Shown one piece after another: positions 24,482 through 38,080 of a DNA stretch of 64,000 bases. The stretch's first letter is position 1. The number at the start of each line of letters is the position of its first letter. Origin of the DNA: Rhizomucor pusillus (lineage: Eukaryota; Mucoromycota; Mucoromycetes; Mucorales; Lichtheimiaceae); contig FWWN02000336.1 of the NCBI GenBank assembly GCA_900175165.2, positions 1 to 64,000 on the forward strand, written 5' to 3'. The translations under genes were made by a program, and so were the position numbers. The notes below the pieces were generated by a model, which worked only from the letters and a program-made list of their open reading frames with translations, was not told where the DNA came from and did not search any database.

Positions 24482-25627
24482 TCAGCTCTTTTTACGCTTT
24501 TTATTTGCTCCAAGCCTTTTTACATTCTTTGCAAGCTTTATAGATTGCTTCTTGAGACGAGTTTGAGGCGATTTCCTGGTTGTTGTCGCAAATTTCTTAC
24601 TTTGGTTTGCTTGTCTTGTCCGCAACAGACTATTCCTCTTCCAGCGCTTTAACCGCTTCTTTCGTTTTTCCACAATTCGCCGACCATGAGCAATGTAATC
24701 TAACATTTGTCGTTTCCTCTTGAAGTCCATTATCTTTGGATACCCGTTGCAGCTTTCATATACATCTTGCACAAACTTCTCCGCCATATCAAATAGTCCA
24801 CTTCGACAATATCCTAAAACCAGGATCGTGACGATGGCTGCATCTGGTTGGATTTGGCGCTGCTCCATGTCTTGCAACCAGTGCAGCATATCTCCAAGTC
24901 GTTTTCGACGTGCGTAATAGTCGAGTATGACGCCATATGTCTGTCTGTTAGGCTGTGTCTTGTGTTTGATCAAATCCTCAAACATTGCTCTTGCATGTTG
25001 CTCCTCGCCCTTGTCAAACAGCAGTTTTAGGAATATATTGTATAACACAACTGTCGCGGGACAATGCAGTTTCGCCATAGTCGAGCATATGCTGGTTATG
25101 GATTTCATGTCATAGTGCGGCTTCGTTTGTCGTATAATCAACTGAATAAGCATTGAGGAGAGATAGACCATTGACCGAGCCTGCCGATTCGATGGTGGTT
25201 TGTGGCGATAATGCAATGTAAGGGTATCGTGGACGAGCTTGAGTCCAATAAGATTATTTTCTCGGTATAATGCATGTGCAAGTTGGTAGGTCGCTTCTTG
25301 GCTAGGGAAATACGTATTGATGCTGTCAAGAAAGGTACGCAAGGCTTCAAGTGTTTTGCCTGTCTTTGATAGTTCAGCGATTTTTTCAGAGCATTGCCGT
25401 CGACGCGCCCCTAGTGTTAGACGCTTTGTCGTAAACGCAAGTTCCGGACCGCGCGTGTTGAGAAAACGCTGCGTGACAAGCACCAAATTGCTTTTGACAG
25501 GTCGTCCGCAACCATCGCATCGTGTCAGAATCGTCGTTGGTGCGCCCCTTGAGGAATTGACAGCGAAGCGATTAGCGGGTATTAGGGACGTAATTCTGTC
25601 GAATATACGACTTTTCAAAAGTCGCAT
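24482..25627 (-). CDS. Pentatricopeptide repeat protein, probably mitochondrial
   Basis: Intronless, 381 aa. The N-terminus is Arg/Ser-rich without acidic residues (MRLLKSRIFDRITSLIPA), as in matrix presequences. PPR-like units are visible, with the clearest pair at about residues 190-265: VLYNIFLKLLFDKGEEQHAR, then PNRQTYGVILDYYARRKRLG and PDAAIVTILVLGYCRSGLFD. The final 75 residues are extremely basic (KKRLKRWKRNSLL, KKSIKLAKNVKRL-like), which would add non-specific RNA affinity. A CDGCGRP pair near residue 38 has no partner Cys pair. PPR proteins bind organellar RNA to aid processing, stability or translation; the target is unknown. Confidence 0.85.
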   Translation of the reverse strand: MRLLKSRIFDRITSLIPANRFAVNSSRGAPTTILTRCDGCGRPVKSNLVLVTQRFLNTRGPELAFTTKRLTLGARRRQCSEKIAELSKTGKTLEALRTFLDSINTYFPSQEATYQLAHALYRENNLIGLKLVHDTLTLHYRHKPPSNRQARSMVYLSSMLIQLIIRQTKPHYDMKSITSICSTMAKLHCPATVVLYNIFLKLLFDKGEEQHARAMFEDLIKHKTQPNRQTYGVILDYYARRKRLGDMLHWLQDMEQRQIQPDAAIVTILVLGYCRSGLFDMAEKFVQDVYESCNGYPKIMDFKRKRQMLDYIAHGRRIVEKRKKRLKRWKRNSLLRTRQANQSKKFATTTRKSPQTRLKKQSIKLAKNVKRLGANKKRKKS

Positions 25628-26057
25628 AGCCTCAGTCTGTCAGTGGTAAACTGGAATGTCGTCCGGAAAAGCACAGAGTGAGGCCTTGAGGAATTATTAC
25701 CGAGCGAGCGAGTTACAAATCGAGTCACGCACTGAGCTTTCAGGTTTTTGATGGTGTCCGCGCTCCGAAAAGTATCATTGCTCCTGAGAAGAAATTGTTA
25801 CTGGTCTATCGTCGGTAACATTATATGGCGCACAGTTTTAGAGTTGCTAGGAGTCGCTCCACAGTAGCCACTCCTGCGCTGTCTAATAGGAAAGATGACA
25901 ATTGCTACTTTTTGCGTGGAATATCTCCATTTAGTAAATATTCTGAGCATTTTCGAGCTTGTTTGTGTGCTGAAAGGCAAATGATTTACATAGTCTGATT
26001 CTACAATTAATCGAAATGCGATTTTCAAGAGTTGCAAATTGGATAATGAATCAAATA
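25628..26057. other. Intergenic region between the PPR gene and a MITE
   Basis: No supported gene. It contains the PPR gene promoter on the minus strand. Confidence 0.45.
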
Positions 26058-26155
26058 CACTTTTTCCAAAAATTAATGTCGCTGCAATTTGTCGTTTTGG
26101 TGTATAAATGTATTATAAAATTCACAAGATGCGACATTACTTTTGGGAAAAAGTG
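26058..26155. mobile_element. 98-bp MITE with TA target duplication (copy 2)
   Basis: Same element as 14578-14675 in inverse orientation: begins CACTTTTTCCAAAAATTAAT, ends ACTTTTGGGAAAAAGTG, flanked by TA at 26056-26057 and 26156-26157. It lies 128 bp upstream of the start of a decayed esterase gene. Identical length and about 90% identity by eye with copy 1 show both descend from one non-autonomous family. Confidence 0.85.
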
Positions 26156-26242
26156 TATACTCAGTTCTAGTGACTGAAAGCCGTGGAGCCTTTCACCAAA
26201 TGCTGCGACGCCTTGTATATATCCAGGTATTTTCTCTCTTTT

Positions 26243-26275
26243 CTTTCCTTCCTTCCTTCCTTCTTTCTTTCTCTT
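26243..26275 (+). repeat. Short pyrimidine microsatellite (TTCC/TTTC)
   Basis: A run of CTTCCTTCCTTCCTTC followed by TTTC units just upstream of the pseudogene start. Confidence 0.7.
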
Positions 26276-26283
26276 CTAAGACA

Positions 26284-27463
26284 ATGTCACCAAAATTTCT
26301 CTTAGAACCAGCATCAAAGGCTATAGCGGATAAAGATGAAGATTTTAATAGATCCATCCCAATTGACGTCTTAAGACGAGAACACGAAGCTTTATATGAA
26401 AACTTCCACTCAGAATTTGCACAGTCCTTGCCTAAAGTCAAAGTTAAGGATATTGCTATCACAAGAGCAAATGGTGCACGTTTGGATTGACCATCACTCG
26501 TCCACTTGATACGAAATCAGAGAAGCTACCTCCAATTGTTTACTGGTATTGTAAAGCCGCAAAGTTGTGGAGTGATTTATATGATATGAGTGCTTATCAT
26601 CAAATGCAATCCTGTAGTCACGGTGGTGGATGGGTGTTTGGAAGCAAACTTACACACCGCAGAATAGTCTATGAAGTATAAATCATCGTTCGCATCAGAG
26701 TGGTAATGGCCACTTTCAGAGTACTCGATGTTTACACTGTGTCAATTTATATATAGCTGACAGTGTAATCGAGAGCAGCGGTCGTCTTCGTGAACTAATC
26801 TCTAAGTCCTGAGGCAAGATTCCCGGTGGCCAGTGAGGAGTGCTACGATACAGTGGTCTGGGTTGCCAACGAGGAAAATGCACAGTCAATCAGTGTTGAT
26901 CCTCGCAAAATTGTCATTGCAGGCGATTCTGCCGGGGGATACTTGGCCGCGACCGCCTCCAGTACGTTTGCCATTATTCAGGATTTGATATTGCGCGCCT
27001 CTCAATACTAACATTTATATTTAGTCCTTGCAAAACAGCGTGGTCTAGCTGCTATCAATGGGCAGGCTTTGATTTATCCGATTACTGATTTAAAGTTTGA
27101 TACCGATTCCTACAAAGAGTTTGCTAATGGATACGATTTGACACCTGAAGCCATGGAATGGTTCTGGGATCATTATCTCCCTGATAAGGCAGCTCGCACC
27201 AATATCTTGGCATCGCCGCTCCAAGCATCAACCAAAGACTTGGAAGGCTTGCCGCGTGCTCTTGTGATCACTGCGGAGGCTGATATTTTGCGAGACAAGG
27301 CTGAAGCTTACGCCAGAAAGCTTCTGGCGGCTGGAAACGATATCGTCGCTACAAGATATCTTGGCATTATCCACGGGATCCAAACTCATGGTCGTCTACT
27401 ACGGATACTATAGTTAGCCAGATTGCTAATTGGATGAAGCAGACTTGGCAGCTTAAAGCTTAA
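26284..27463 (+). pseudogene. Decayed HSL-type alpha/beta-hydrolase (esterase)
   Basis: The parent family is the hormone-sensitive-lipase-like esterases. Recognisable parts remain: the oxyanion motif HGGGWVFGS (after an intron whose 5' end is at about 26546), the nucleophile elbow GDSAGGYLAA, the acid residue region VITAEADILRDKAEAY, and the His region YLGIIHG. The frame is broken four times. A 1-nt deletion lies near 26484 (GARLD before TITRPLDT). Two in-frame TAA codons lie in the exon after the third intron acceptor (about 26767-26800, within V-stop-SRAAVVFVN-stop-SLSPEARF). Another frameshift lies near 27390, just after the catalytic His; downstream of it the expected ending SQIANWMKQTWQLKA is still readable to the TAA at 27461. 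Alternative splicing does not remove the stops without losing conserved sequence. Confidence 0.8.
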
Positions 27464-27626
27464 GATTTAACAATGAAAAAGACGAAAATAGCCTTTTAAG
27501 CGAGGATAAAAATGATCTGCAATTTTGGGCCAGGCCAAAACGGGCAAGGTTTCGTTTCATAGTGATTTTTGATGTTCAAGGTCTCGCCCACTTTTGTCTC
27601 ACGAAGCCTTCCTTTCCGTTTCCACC

Positions 27627-28502
27627 ATGGCGGATCCATACGCTCATCAGTACCCTCCACCAGCACCGGTTGCGCCTGATCCTTACGCACAGCATCATTA
27701 CCCACCGTCGCCATTCGCAAACTCACAACAACAACAAGCATACGACCCGAGCTACCTCGCTCATCAAGGCCAGCAAGTACCAGCAACTCCAGAAAACGCT
27801 GTGCCTTTGCAGGAACGCCATGGGCAGCCAAAAAGCGCAGCTACGGGGTACAATGATCCGCAAGCTATATCGCTGTCGGACTATGTAGAAGCGGAAAGAC
27901 AGGAACATCTTGCAAAAGTAAATCAGCATCATCAACATCAGCAATATGGTTATTCAGATTATGGATATTACCAAGATAATCCTAACTATAACCACGATGC
28001 GGCGTACCACACACCGTATACACAGTATCACGATGAGCCGGACTACAGCGTTCCGGCAACAGCTCCCATGGTTCAGCAGGATGCATCAAAGAATCACCGC
28101 CAACGACCGCCAGCTGCTGGACCTACGCTTGCGCCAGAGCACGAGGCTGATTCCTACAAACCCAAGCCCTATCAACGGCCATTGCGCGATGACGGCTGTA
28201 GCTGCTGTTGTTACAACCCAGCCATGACATGTTGCTCCTGCTTCTGCATGATCCTCAGTTTAGCATTCTTGGCAGCCGGCATTGCCTTAATTATCTCTGC
28301 TTCCGTGATCCAAGGCAAATGCCAGAATAGCTGCGACGGTTTACCTGATGAAATATCGTCATCCACACCGTGTGATACTATCTGCGGCAAAGTAGTACAC
28401 GATGCTCTCTTTTGGTCTGGCGTTGGAATAACTGCAATCTCGGGCATCGCTGTTATCTGGCGATTATTCATGTGGATCTGCGCAGGGGCTTCTAGACGTT
28501 AA
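27627..28502 (+). CDS. Pro/Gln/Tyr-rich membrane protein with Cys-rich juxtamembrane motif
   Basis: Intronless, 291 aa; start chosen at the ATG in CCACCATGG. About 200 N-terminal residues are disordered (MADPYAHQYPPPAPVAPD, many HQ and YY dipeptides). Then come a Cys cluster CSCCCYNPAMTCCSCFC, a transmembrane helix (ILSLAFLAAGIALIISAS), a short loop with five Cys (GKCQNSCDG ... CDTIC), and a second hydrophobic helix (ALFWSGVGITAISGIAVIW). The Cys cluster beside the membrane suggests palmitoylation. No family is recognised; a fungal plasma-membrane or cell-wall-associated role is only a guess. Confidence 0.7.
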   Translation: MADPYAHQYPPPAPVAPDPYAQHHYPPSPFANSQQQQAYDPSYLAHQGQQVPATPENAVPLQERHGQPKSAATGYNDPQAISLSDYVEAERQEHLAKVNQHHQHQQYGYSDYGYYQDNPNYNHDAAYHTPYTQYHDEPDYSVPATAPMVQQDASKNHRQRPPAAGPTLAPEHEADSYKPKPYQRPLRDDGCSCCCYNPAMTCCSCFCMILSLAFLAAGIALIISASVIQGKCQNSCDGLPDEISSSTPCDTICGKVVHDALFWSGVGITAISGIAVIWRLFMWICAGASRR

Positions 28503-28700
28503 ACGTACCTCATATATATCCTCTGCTCCGGGTTCCATTCTTTTGTGATTGTGTGTAATGTACTCATACTACCATATACTCAATATCATTTTTCTTCTTA
28601 TCTGGCTTATTTTTGCAAAGAACGCCGGTTTTGGCGAGCTGCATTGATGAGTGCGTTGCCCTGGATATGACTCCGGTTTGAAACTTACCTTCCCAGCAAT

Positions 28701-30374
28701 ATGAGATTGCGTGTTCGTCATCCTAAAGGAACAATAACGTTGGACAGTATACAGCCGGACGACACTGTTCTCGCTTTACGAGAGCAGATTGCTAATACCA
28801 TAGGAGAGCACTTTGCAAGGATCCAAGGTCATGACAACTTGCGATTAGGAAACATTTTGCAAAGCAAACTGATACTCTCGTTGACAATTAGTTGCCGGAG
28901 GATATCCTCCGAAACCTTTCAAAGACGATACTCAAACAGTTGAAGCCGTAGGAATAAGAAACGGCGATGCCTTGAATGCTACAGTTGTATCCGAGCCGAC
29001 AAACACTCCTGCTACTGCCACCGTGACAACTGCAACAACGCAGAAGTTGCCGAAAAATCTGGATGATGATGAAACAGTGACTGTAGCAGGCGGTGCACTT
29101 GTATTGCGGGTAAAACTCAAACGATGCAATATAGAGTAGCCACTCGATATGCTGATGCTTCCTTTACAACCGTTCTTAGACTATGGAAGACGACAATTCA
29201 TGCCTGTTCCGTTCTCTCGGCAAGTCGATTTTTTGCACGTAGAGACAAAATAAACCCATTACTAACATTTTCTGTCTAGGGTATCATTAACTTATTTCTA
29301 CATGTTCTGGATGAGTAGAGCATCTGCTAACTCTATTATTTTTGCAGATATGTGCTTGAAAAAGATACAGAGAACTTTTCAAAACTGCGTAAAGGTAATC
29401 ACATCCAGAATGGCCGAGGTTTTACAAGCAATTATATAACATCCTGATTAGTGGTGGCCACATGCATTGCAAATGATCCGGTGACGTATTCAGACGTTAC
29501 ATTGGGACAAGACAGAGGTAGGCGGAAACCGATGTATAATACTTTGTAATCTAATCACATGTGTTGCAGACAAATACATACAATGGATTCAGCAAGATTC
29601 TTCTTGGGGAGGTGCCATAGGTGAGGACGAGGACACGTGGTCCAATGTTTACTATGGTACTTATCTGTTCTATAGAGCTCGCTATCCTATCAGCATATTA
29701 CGGCGTTGAAATCGACAGCATCGACGTTCAAACAGGGCGAATAGACAAATTTGGTGAATATTCACAAGTAAGCAAATGGCCTCTGTCTTTATTCTTACTT
29801 TATATTTTAAGGAGAAGGAAGATATCCCGAGCGCGTACTGGTTGTTTACAGCGGCATCCGTGAGTTAGATGGAACTCAAGAGTAAAAATGTATCCAATTT
29901 CTAAATCTAGAACTAGATTACGATGCATTAGGTCTTTCTCCTGCGGCCGGTTTTCCTCCAGCTTTTGATCAGACCCGATTCAACACTAGCGATAATGAGA
30001 TTCTAATAGCTGCACAAGAATTGGTTGAGAAATTGCGCCGAGTATGTTCAGAACTGTGTGGAAAAATTATCGGAGAAATACTTACATATACACGTTGCCC
30101 ACAGAAACACAAGTATACCGATGTGGCTAACTTCACGCTAAAGTGCGACCAATGCCAAGCAGGTTTGGTCGGCGAAAAAGGTAATTTGCATAAGTATCCT
30201 GGTCATGGTAGCAAATATTCAAGCGCATCTTTATTATTTGTGAACTGTCTAATGCTAGATGCCCGCGCACATGCTGCTGTAAGTAAACACGAATATTTGA
30301 ATGGAAAACATACAGTGCTAAGTGTAATTGGAGTCTAGTCAACAGGTCATACGCAGTTTGTTGAATACCAATAA
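28701..30374 (+). CDS. OTU1: OTU1/YOD1 deubiquitinase, 13 exons including a 1-nt exon
   Basis: 310 aa. Exons: 28701-28827, 28892-29109, 29180-29219, 29280, 29348-29394, 29452-29517, 29570-29620, 29676-29753, 29812-29859, 29917-30041, 30105-30180, 30259-30278, 30339-30374; the sum is 933 nt. The N-terminal UBX-like domain (VAGGYPPKPFKDDTQTVEAV) binds p97/Cdc48 in this family. The OTU catalytic core shows MEDDNSCLFRSLGYVL with the D-x-x-C active site, WGGAIELAILSAYY, and the catalytic His in VVYSGIHYDAL. A C-terminal C2H2 finger follows (CDQCQ ... ARAHAASTGH). The enzyme trims ubiquitin chains on ERAD substrates with Cdc48. The third intron starts with GC, and a single G at 29280, bounded by TCTAG and GTATCA, is needed to keep LGYVL in frame. 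Confidence 0.92.
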
Positions 30375-31439
30375 AAATGAAAACTCGGTAAATAATGTTG
30401 TAATATCCGCGTTTCATTTTCTTGAGAGCTCGAGTATTCAGACAGCTCGAAACGTTCACTCCAGTGAAGCCAGAAATTTCGGTCTATGCTATTGCATTTC
30501 TCGCCACATGTAACCTCTTGCTATACAATTTTCAGATTTCCAGCGGCGAAGGCAACGTATAACTGAGATGTTTATTCTTTGATTATTTTGAACTTGTTTC
30601 CTTCTACTCAAGCATCATACTCGAACTTTTGATTAGCAGACTCTTCCCGGAGCTAGTTCTAGGCTGCTAGGCATTGTAATGATCGATGAGCTTTTCCAAG
30701 TCCGTAAAGTTCGTATCATGGAATGGATTCTGTTCGTAAAATTATTGCATGATCCATCGCAGGTCGATTAGTAGTCGTGTGGCAGAGGCAGGTACTAGCA
30801 GATCAAAGGCCTCATCCGGCGCAAGGCATTTCTGGAAATGTTCCAGGGCTAGAATACGGCCAAGAGCGGATCTTAACATGCAAGAAAACGATATTCCAAG
30901 TCAGGGAATCGGCAACAATAGCATGGATACAAGCGGGTGCTTACCATAGATCATTTGTTACCCAGGAAATGAAGAGGATCCGATCCTTACTAACGAATTT
31001 TGGTACAGAATCTCAAGCCCTTTCTCGGTACTTCTACTAAATACGCTCGGATCCTGAAGAAGATCAAGCAAAATACCCCTGCAATATACAAAATGTACTT
31101 TAGAAATTATCAACTTGCTAATATGCTTTACATTTATTCACTCTGCATGCGTACATGCAAAGTATCTCAAGGCATTTGCAGTTTCGTGGATAAACTTGTG
31201 CCGGCCCTGGAAATTTCAGCTCCGTGGTGCATCGTCTCTCTGCACTTTCCTGCCTTTCGCTTAACGTCTCGCTTTGGAGCTTGCAGAATTTACAAGATCG
31301 ATTCAGTCACTCGGCATTTTTAATCTTTTTCCATCAGCCGAAAACCAGCAACTCCACAAATTCTGCAATTCTAGCGAGCCGGCCTTATTTTGCGTGCACA
31401 GCACTCCTCCGTTCCGAATCTGTAAACAATTAGAAAGCG
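30375..31439. other. Intergenic, no supported gene
   Basis: About 1.1 kb between OTU1 and GEM1. Short overlapping ORFs only. No repeat seen. Confidence 0.45.
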
Positions 31440-34154
<2,715 letters not shown>

Positions 34155-34387
34155 AAGGCCAAATACGTGTACAATAATCCTTTCCTTCCTTTTCCTCTTT
34201 TTTTCTTTTCTTCTCCCAACAATATTGGATGTTCGTCTACTTAATGCCATGCACCATATAGAGCCATTTTTGACCTGTGCAATACAGCAGTAAATCGAGT
34301 CTCACTTAATACCAAGCCACGAGGGTAGAATGTCCTCAGCACTTTTTATCACCTGTCAAACAGGGCAAAAGCAACTCGTTCGCAACA

Positions 34388-34878
34388 ATGAGATTAATCA
34401 CACATAATATGCTGCAGTGCCATGTGAAGAACTGCAATTCAAACAACTTTCCTCTGCAGTTTCAAGACACGCAGGTGGAGCTGATCGAAGCTGATTATAA
34501 TCCCGAGTTCTTGATCAACATGCTGCCAAAGTTGGAGTGGGAAGCGTTGGTTAACACCGCCTTGCAGGTAAGAGCCGACTGCTATTGCACCGTCCTAACG
34601 AGTGATATCACTAAATCATTTCCTTTTGAAAAGTTGGGCATTTCGTCACTGCCAGCACAGATACCCGAAGATGCAGCAAACAACGAAGAGTTTCTGAAAG
34701 CGTTACACGGCGTTATTCTCGAGGTAAAGCATAAATTGATTACGAAAGTAGAAGGAAACTGATCTTTGGGCCTTAGACGCATGTGCAGCAAGGCAAGATG
34801 GTGTGCCCAAACTGTAAACACGAATACAGAATCAAAGATGGCATCCCCAACATGTTGCTTGCAGAACATGAAATCTAA
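34388..34878 (+). CDS. TRM112: Trm112-type methyltransferase activator
   Basis: 123 aa from exons 34388-34567, 34634-34723 and 34777-34878. The N-terminus MRLITHNMLQCHVKNC and the C-terminal KMVCPNCKHEYRIKDGIPNMLL form the split Cys4 zinc knuckle of Trm112 proteins; the Leu-rich middle (EFLINMLPKLEWEAL) forms the helical insert. Trm112 is the obligate partner of Trm9, Trm11, Mtq2 and Bud23, so it is needed for tRNA, rRNA and eRF1 methylation. Length is slightly below the yeast protein (135 aa). It follows GEM1 on the same strand with a 233-bp gap. Confidence 0.93.
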
Positions 34879-35298
34879 AAAACACAAATCATCACTTGAC
34901 GCATCTTACCCGTTTATCCCCTCTTGGCCGCATCCATCCGAGAAAAAAGTTTCGTCCACTCCCACTGCGCATGAAATAAACACGCATCCTTACTCACATT
35001 ATGTATTGGTCATGAAGGGGAAAAGATAATTCTTTTTTCCGTCTTTATTCCGCCGAAACCTGAGCCAAAAAAGACGATCTTTAAGAGAGAACATCCGCCA
35101 ATGAACCAAATTTGGACTTGTCAGCTCAAATTGTCATCCGGAGGGGACGGACAAGCTGTCACACGGAGTCGGCAAGGGAAAAGGCATTGAGTCAGCATTT
35201 TCATTTCCAAGGCGCCATATTTCTCTTCCCACTTTCTCTTCTTTCCCTTGGACATTTCCTAATTCTCTTTTCCCTCTCCGTTATCTCTGTTCGATTAT
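34879..35298. other. TRM112 3' flank and carrier promoter
   Basis: The second half is pyrimidine-rich (TTTCTCTTCCCACTTTCTC near 35219-35245) directly before the carrier start. No separate gene is visible; the long open frame beginning at 35112 is an upstream extension of the carrier exon 1 frame and not a start. Confidence 0.5.
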
Positions 35299-36416
35299 AT
35301 GGCGGCCATCTCCAAGCAGACCTTACCGCCTTTTGGCCACGCGGTAGCAGGATCCGCTGGTGCCATGTTTGCACTTGCTCTCGTGTATCCTTTGGACATG
35401 TGAGTGTAGATATACGTATACTCTATATCGTCTCACGCTTACACATTGATCTAAACTTCTCGTACATCAGTATAAAAACGCGCATCCAAGTCCAAGCCAA
35501 GCATGAGCAATTGGACGAGAAAGAGCAAGAGCATTACACTTCAGCGTGGGATGGCATCAAACAGATCTTAGATAAGGAAGGTCTATCCGGTCTGTACGCT
35601 GGCCTTGGAAGTTCCTTGATCGGTACCGCCTCAACCAACTTTACGTATTTCTACTGCTATTCGCTTGTCCGAAACGCATACAATAAGCGCTACAACCCAT
35701 CTGGCGGTACGTTATCAACAGCGATGGAACTGATCCTCGGAGCACTTGCCGGAGCCATGACGACGCTTGTAACGACTCCTGTATCGGTTGTAACCACTCG
35801 ACAACAGACGCTGCCCAGCAACGAGCGACAGGGTGTGCTGAGCACATGTGCCACGATCGTCCAAGAAGAAGGCATCGCCGGTTTGTGGAGAGGTATCCGG
35901 CCATCACTCATACTGTGCGTGAATCCTGCCATCACATACGGCAGTTTTGAAAAGGTCAAACAGTTCGTCACTGAGGTTCTCAAATTGCCCTTGACGCCTG
36001 GCGTAAACTTTGTTGTCGGTGCACTGAGCAAGACGCTGGCTACAATCGTGACATACCCATACATCATGGCCAAGGTCCGCTTGCAGTGGAAACCTTCCAA
36101 GGATATCGAAAACAAGGTAGTCGCTTACAAGAGTGCGGGCGATGTGCTTGCCCGTGTGCTCAAGAGTGAAGGTTTCTTTGGCTGGTACAAGGTAAGAAGA
36201 AGAAAAAAAAAAAAAAAAAGGATTCACCCCCACCACGTGAAAATCCTGTGATGAAGGGATGAGGGAGCTAACTAATGCATGTTGCATCAGGGTATGAGTG
36301 CGCAGATCTCCAAGGCCGTGTTGTCGCAAGCTCTTTTGTTCATGATGAAGGATGTTTTCACAAATTACACTGTGATCGCGTATGCGTTGCTGCTCAAGCT
36401 TTCACAACGCAAGTGA
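35299..36416 (+). CDS. Peroxisomal-type (PMP47/ANT1/SLC25A17) carrier
   Basis: 315 aa from exons 35299-35399, 35471-36191 and 36291-36416. Three carrier repeats are seen: VYPLDIIKTRIQVQAK, TTPVSVVTTRQQTLPS and TYPYIMAKVRLQWKP. The modified second signature and YPYIMAKVRLQ are typical of the peroxisomal adenine nucleotide carrier group (Candida PMP47, human PMP34), which exchange ATP, CoA or related cofactors across the peroxisome membrane for fatty acid activation. The third exon carries the last helix (VLSQALLFMMKDVFT). The second intron (36192-36290) begins with a Lys-like AAGAAG tract and a run of 17 A. Peroxisomal placement is from family resemblance; a mitochondrial location is the alternative. 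Confidence 0.85.
36203..36219 (+). repeat. A17 homopolymer inside carrier intron 2
   Basis: Uninterrupted run of about 17 A, 11 nt after the splice donor. Confidence 0.75.
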
Positions 36417-37122
36417 CTCGTTGCCTAGAGTACTTTACATAGATATCACCTATACACACGTATATACACACATACGCACGCTCGTTCTCTTACTCGATCA
36501 CCGTTTATCACCGCTTTTTCTGTCCTTTTTGTAACATTCGCTTTTTTTGTTCTTTTTTTTTTTCTCTCATACAACTTGTGCGCTCTGGCTTTGTATCTAG
36601 AGATCTCGTATTCCCATTTCTGCGTGCAGAAAATTCTCAGTTTGTGGGGTAAAAGAGTACTGAACCTTTCCGAAACCGTGGACCTTTTAAATATTATTAT
36701 TAGATTCTGCACACACACACACACACCCAACGAGTAAACTGGTTTCCATGGGGAAAAAGCATAGATATAAGTCTATATTAGAGCAAGGGTATTAACATCG
36801 CTGTAGGGTAATAAATATGGGGATATGAAGAAACAAATGTGGGTGTTGTGAGTGTATAGAATGTCAAGTGTGAAGTGTGCATGTGTATGCTTGTGTGTAG
36901 TGCGTGAAATAGAGAGTGCGTTTACTCGTGACAGGGTCGTGAATAATGGGAGGTGGGGTTCGCATTAAGGAGCAGAAGAAGAAACATATAGAAATATATA
37001 TAGTAGAGGTGTCATAGAATAAAGTGCATGAGAAAACAAAATTGGGAATAAACGAAATGAAGAGAGAAAGAAGTCGAACTGCGCCAAAAACGAATTGCAA
37101 CAATGTCTACTTCAATGTTGGT
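36417..37122. other. Convergent intergenic region with AC microsatellite
   Basis: Lies between the 3' ends of the PMP47-like carrier and the Pro-rich gene. It contains an (AC)8 tract at 36711-36726 and alternating GT-rich sequence around 36845-36905. No gene. Confidence 0.55.
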
Positions 37123-38080
37123 TTAAGCAGCAACTCGTTCTTTACCTTTCTTTCGGGGTGCTGCTCTCGGACGTTGGACTCCAACGTCTGACCGTCGTCT
37201 AGGCCGATCGACTGTTTTTGACGGTCGAAGCGCTGGAAGTGATATGCGATGGTGCACGCCGTTCCATCTCCTTGTCGCGCTGCTTCCAGTGCTGTCATCG
37301 GATGTCGGTTCAACGGGTGAGTATTTCAATGGTTTAGGTGGATATTGTGTAATAATAGGTGGTTGGATAGCCGCTGCAGCTGCCGAAAGTACACGATGCT
37401 GCTTATCAGTATACTGAGGTATTGCAATTGTTGTGTTGACTACGAGTTTCGATGGCGGTGGCAACGACGAAGACGAGGAGGCATCGTTGTTGTTAGCCAA
37501 GGGGCTGGGTTTCCTGTGTGAGGACCAAGAGTTTTGAACTATCGACGAACGCTTATCTGCAGCTGTCCGCGGTCCTCGATCAGAGTGATAGTCGCGCAAG
37601 TTGTCATGCGACCGCGATGTGCCCTTTAATGCTTCAATTTTGGAGCGAAGGTACGCAGAGCTGCGACGCAGCAGATCGCCAGCAGAGCGACGTCGCGCTG
37701 CTTTATCATCACTCGAGTCAAGTTGGCGCTCCTCGCTGGCAGGAGGTGGTGGAGGTGGTGGAGGTGGTGGCGCCTCCTGCTGTGGCGTTTTCTCAACGGA
37801 TGCAGCTTCCTCTTCCAAAGACGGCGATGACGATTTTTCTCGGTCCTAAGCAATGCAAAATATCAACATTAAAAACTTTCCTATGTCCAGATAGTCAACC
37901 TCGGTGTCGGCGAACTACCTCGAAGCCCTGCATTTCAAAACGTAGCCGATTACGTCGCTTGTCGAATTGACGCAGTAGATCATTAGTGAAGGATTCATCA
38001 GTAACAATGTCTTGAGGCAATGGCAAGAGCCAATCGCGTGCCGGATTGGACACGCTCGGACCGGCGAGCGTTGTAGACAT
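37123..38080 (-). CDS. Disordered Pro/Ser-rich protein, 294 aa
   Basis: Two exons, 38080-37919 and 37845-37123. No family recognised. The N-terminus contains an ordered-looking stretch (DWLLPLPQDIVTDESFTNDL, then LLRQFDKRRNRLRFEMQGFE). Exon 2 is low complexity: acidic start (SLEEEAASVEKTPQQEAP), ten consecutive Pro, an Arg/Ser segment (AARRRSAGDLLRRSSAYLRS), further Ser/Pro repeats and a very basic end (RPRAAPRKKGKERVAA). The Arg-Arg-Ser-Ser motifs look like basophilic kinase sites, and the poly-Pro would suit SH3 or profilin binding. This is inference from composition. Confidence 0.7.

Noticed and set aside
35112..35298. N-terminal extension of the PMP47-like carrier to 35112
   Set aside because: The extension has no homology and disagrees with carrier N-termini; MAAISKQTLPPFGHAVAG at 35299 is the natural start in a pyrimidine-rich leader context.
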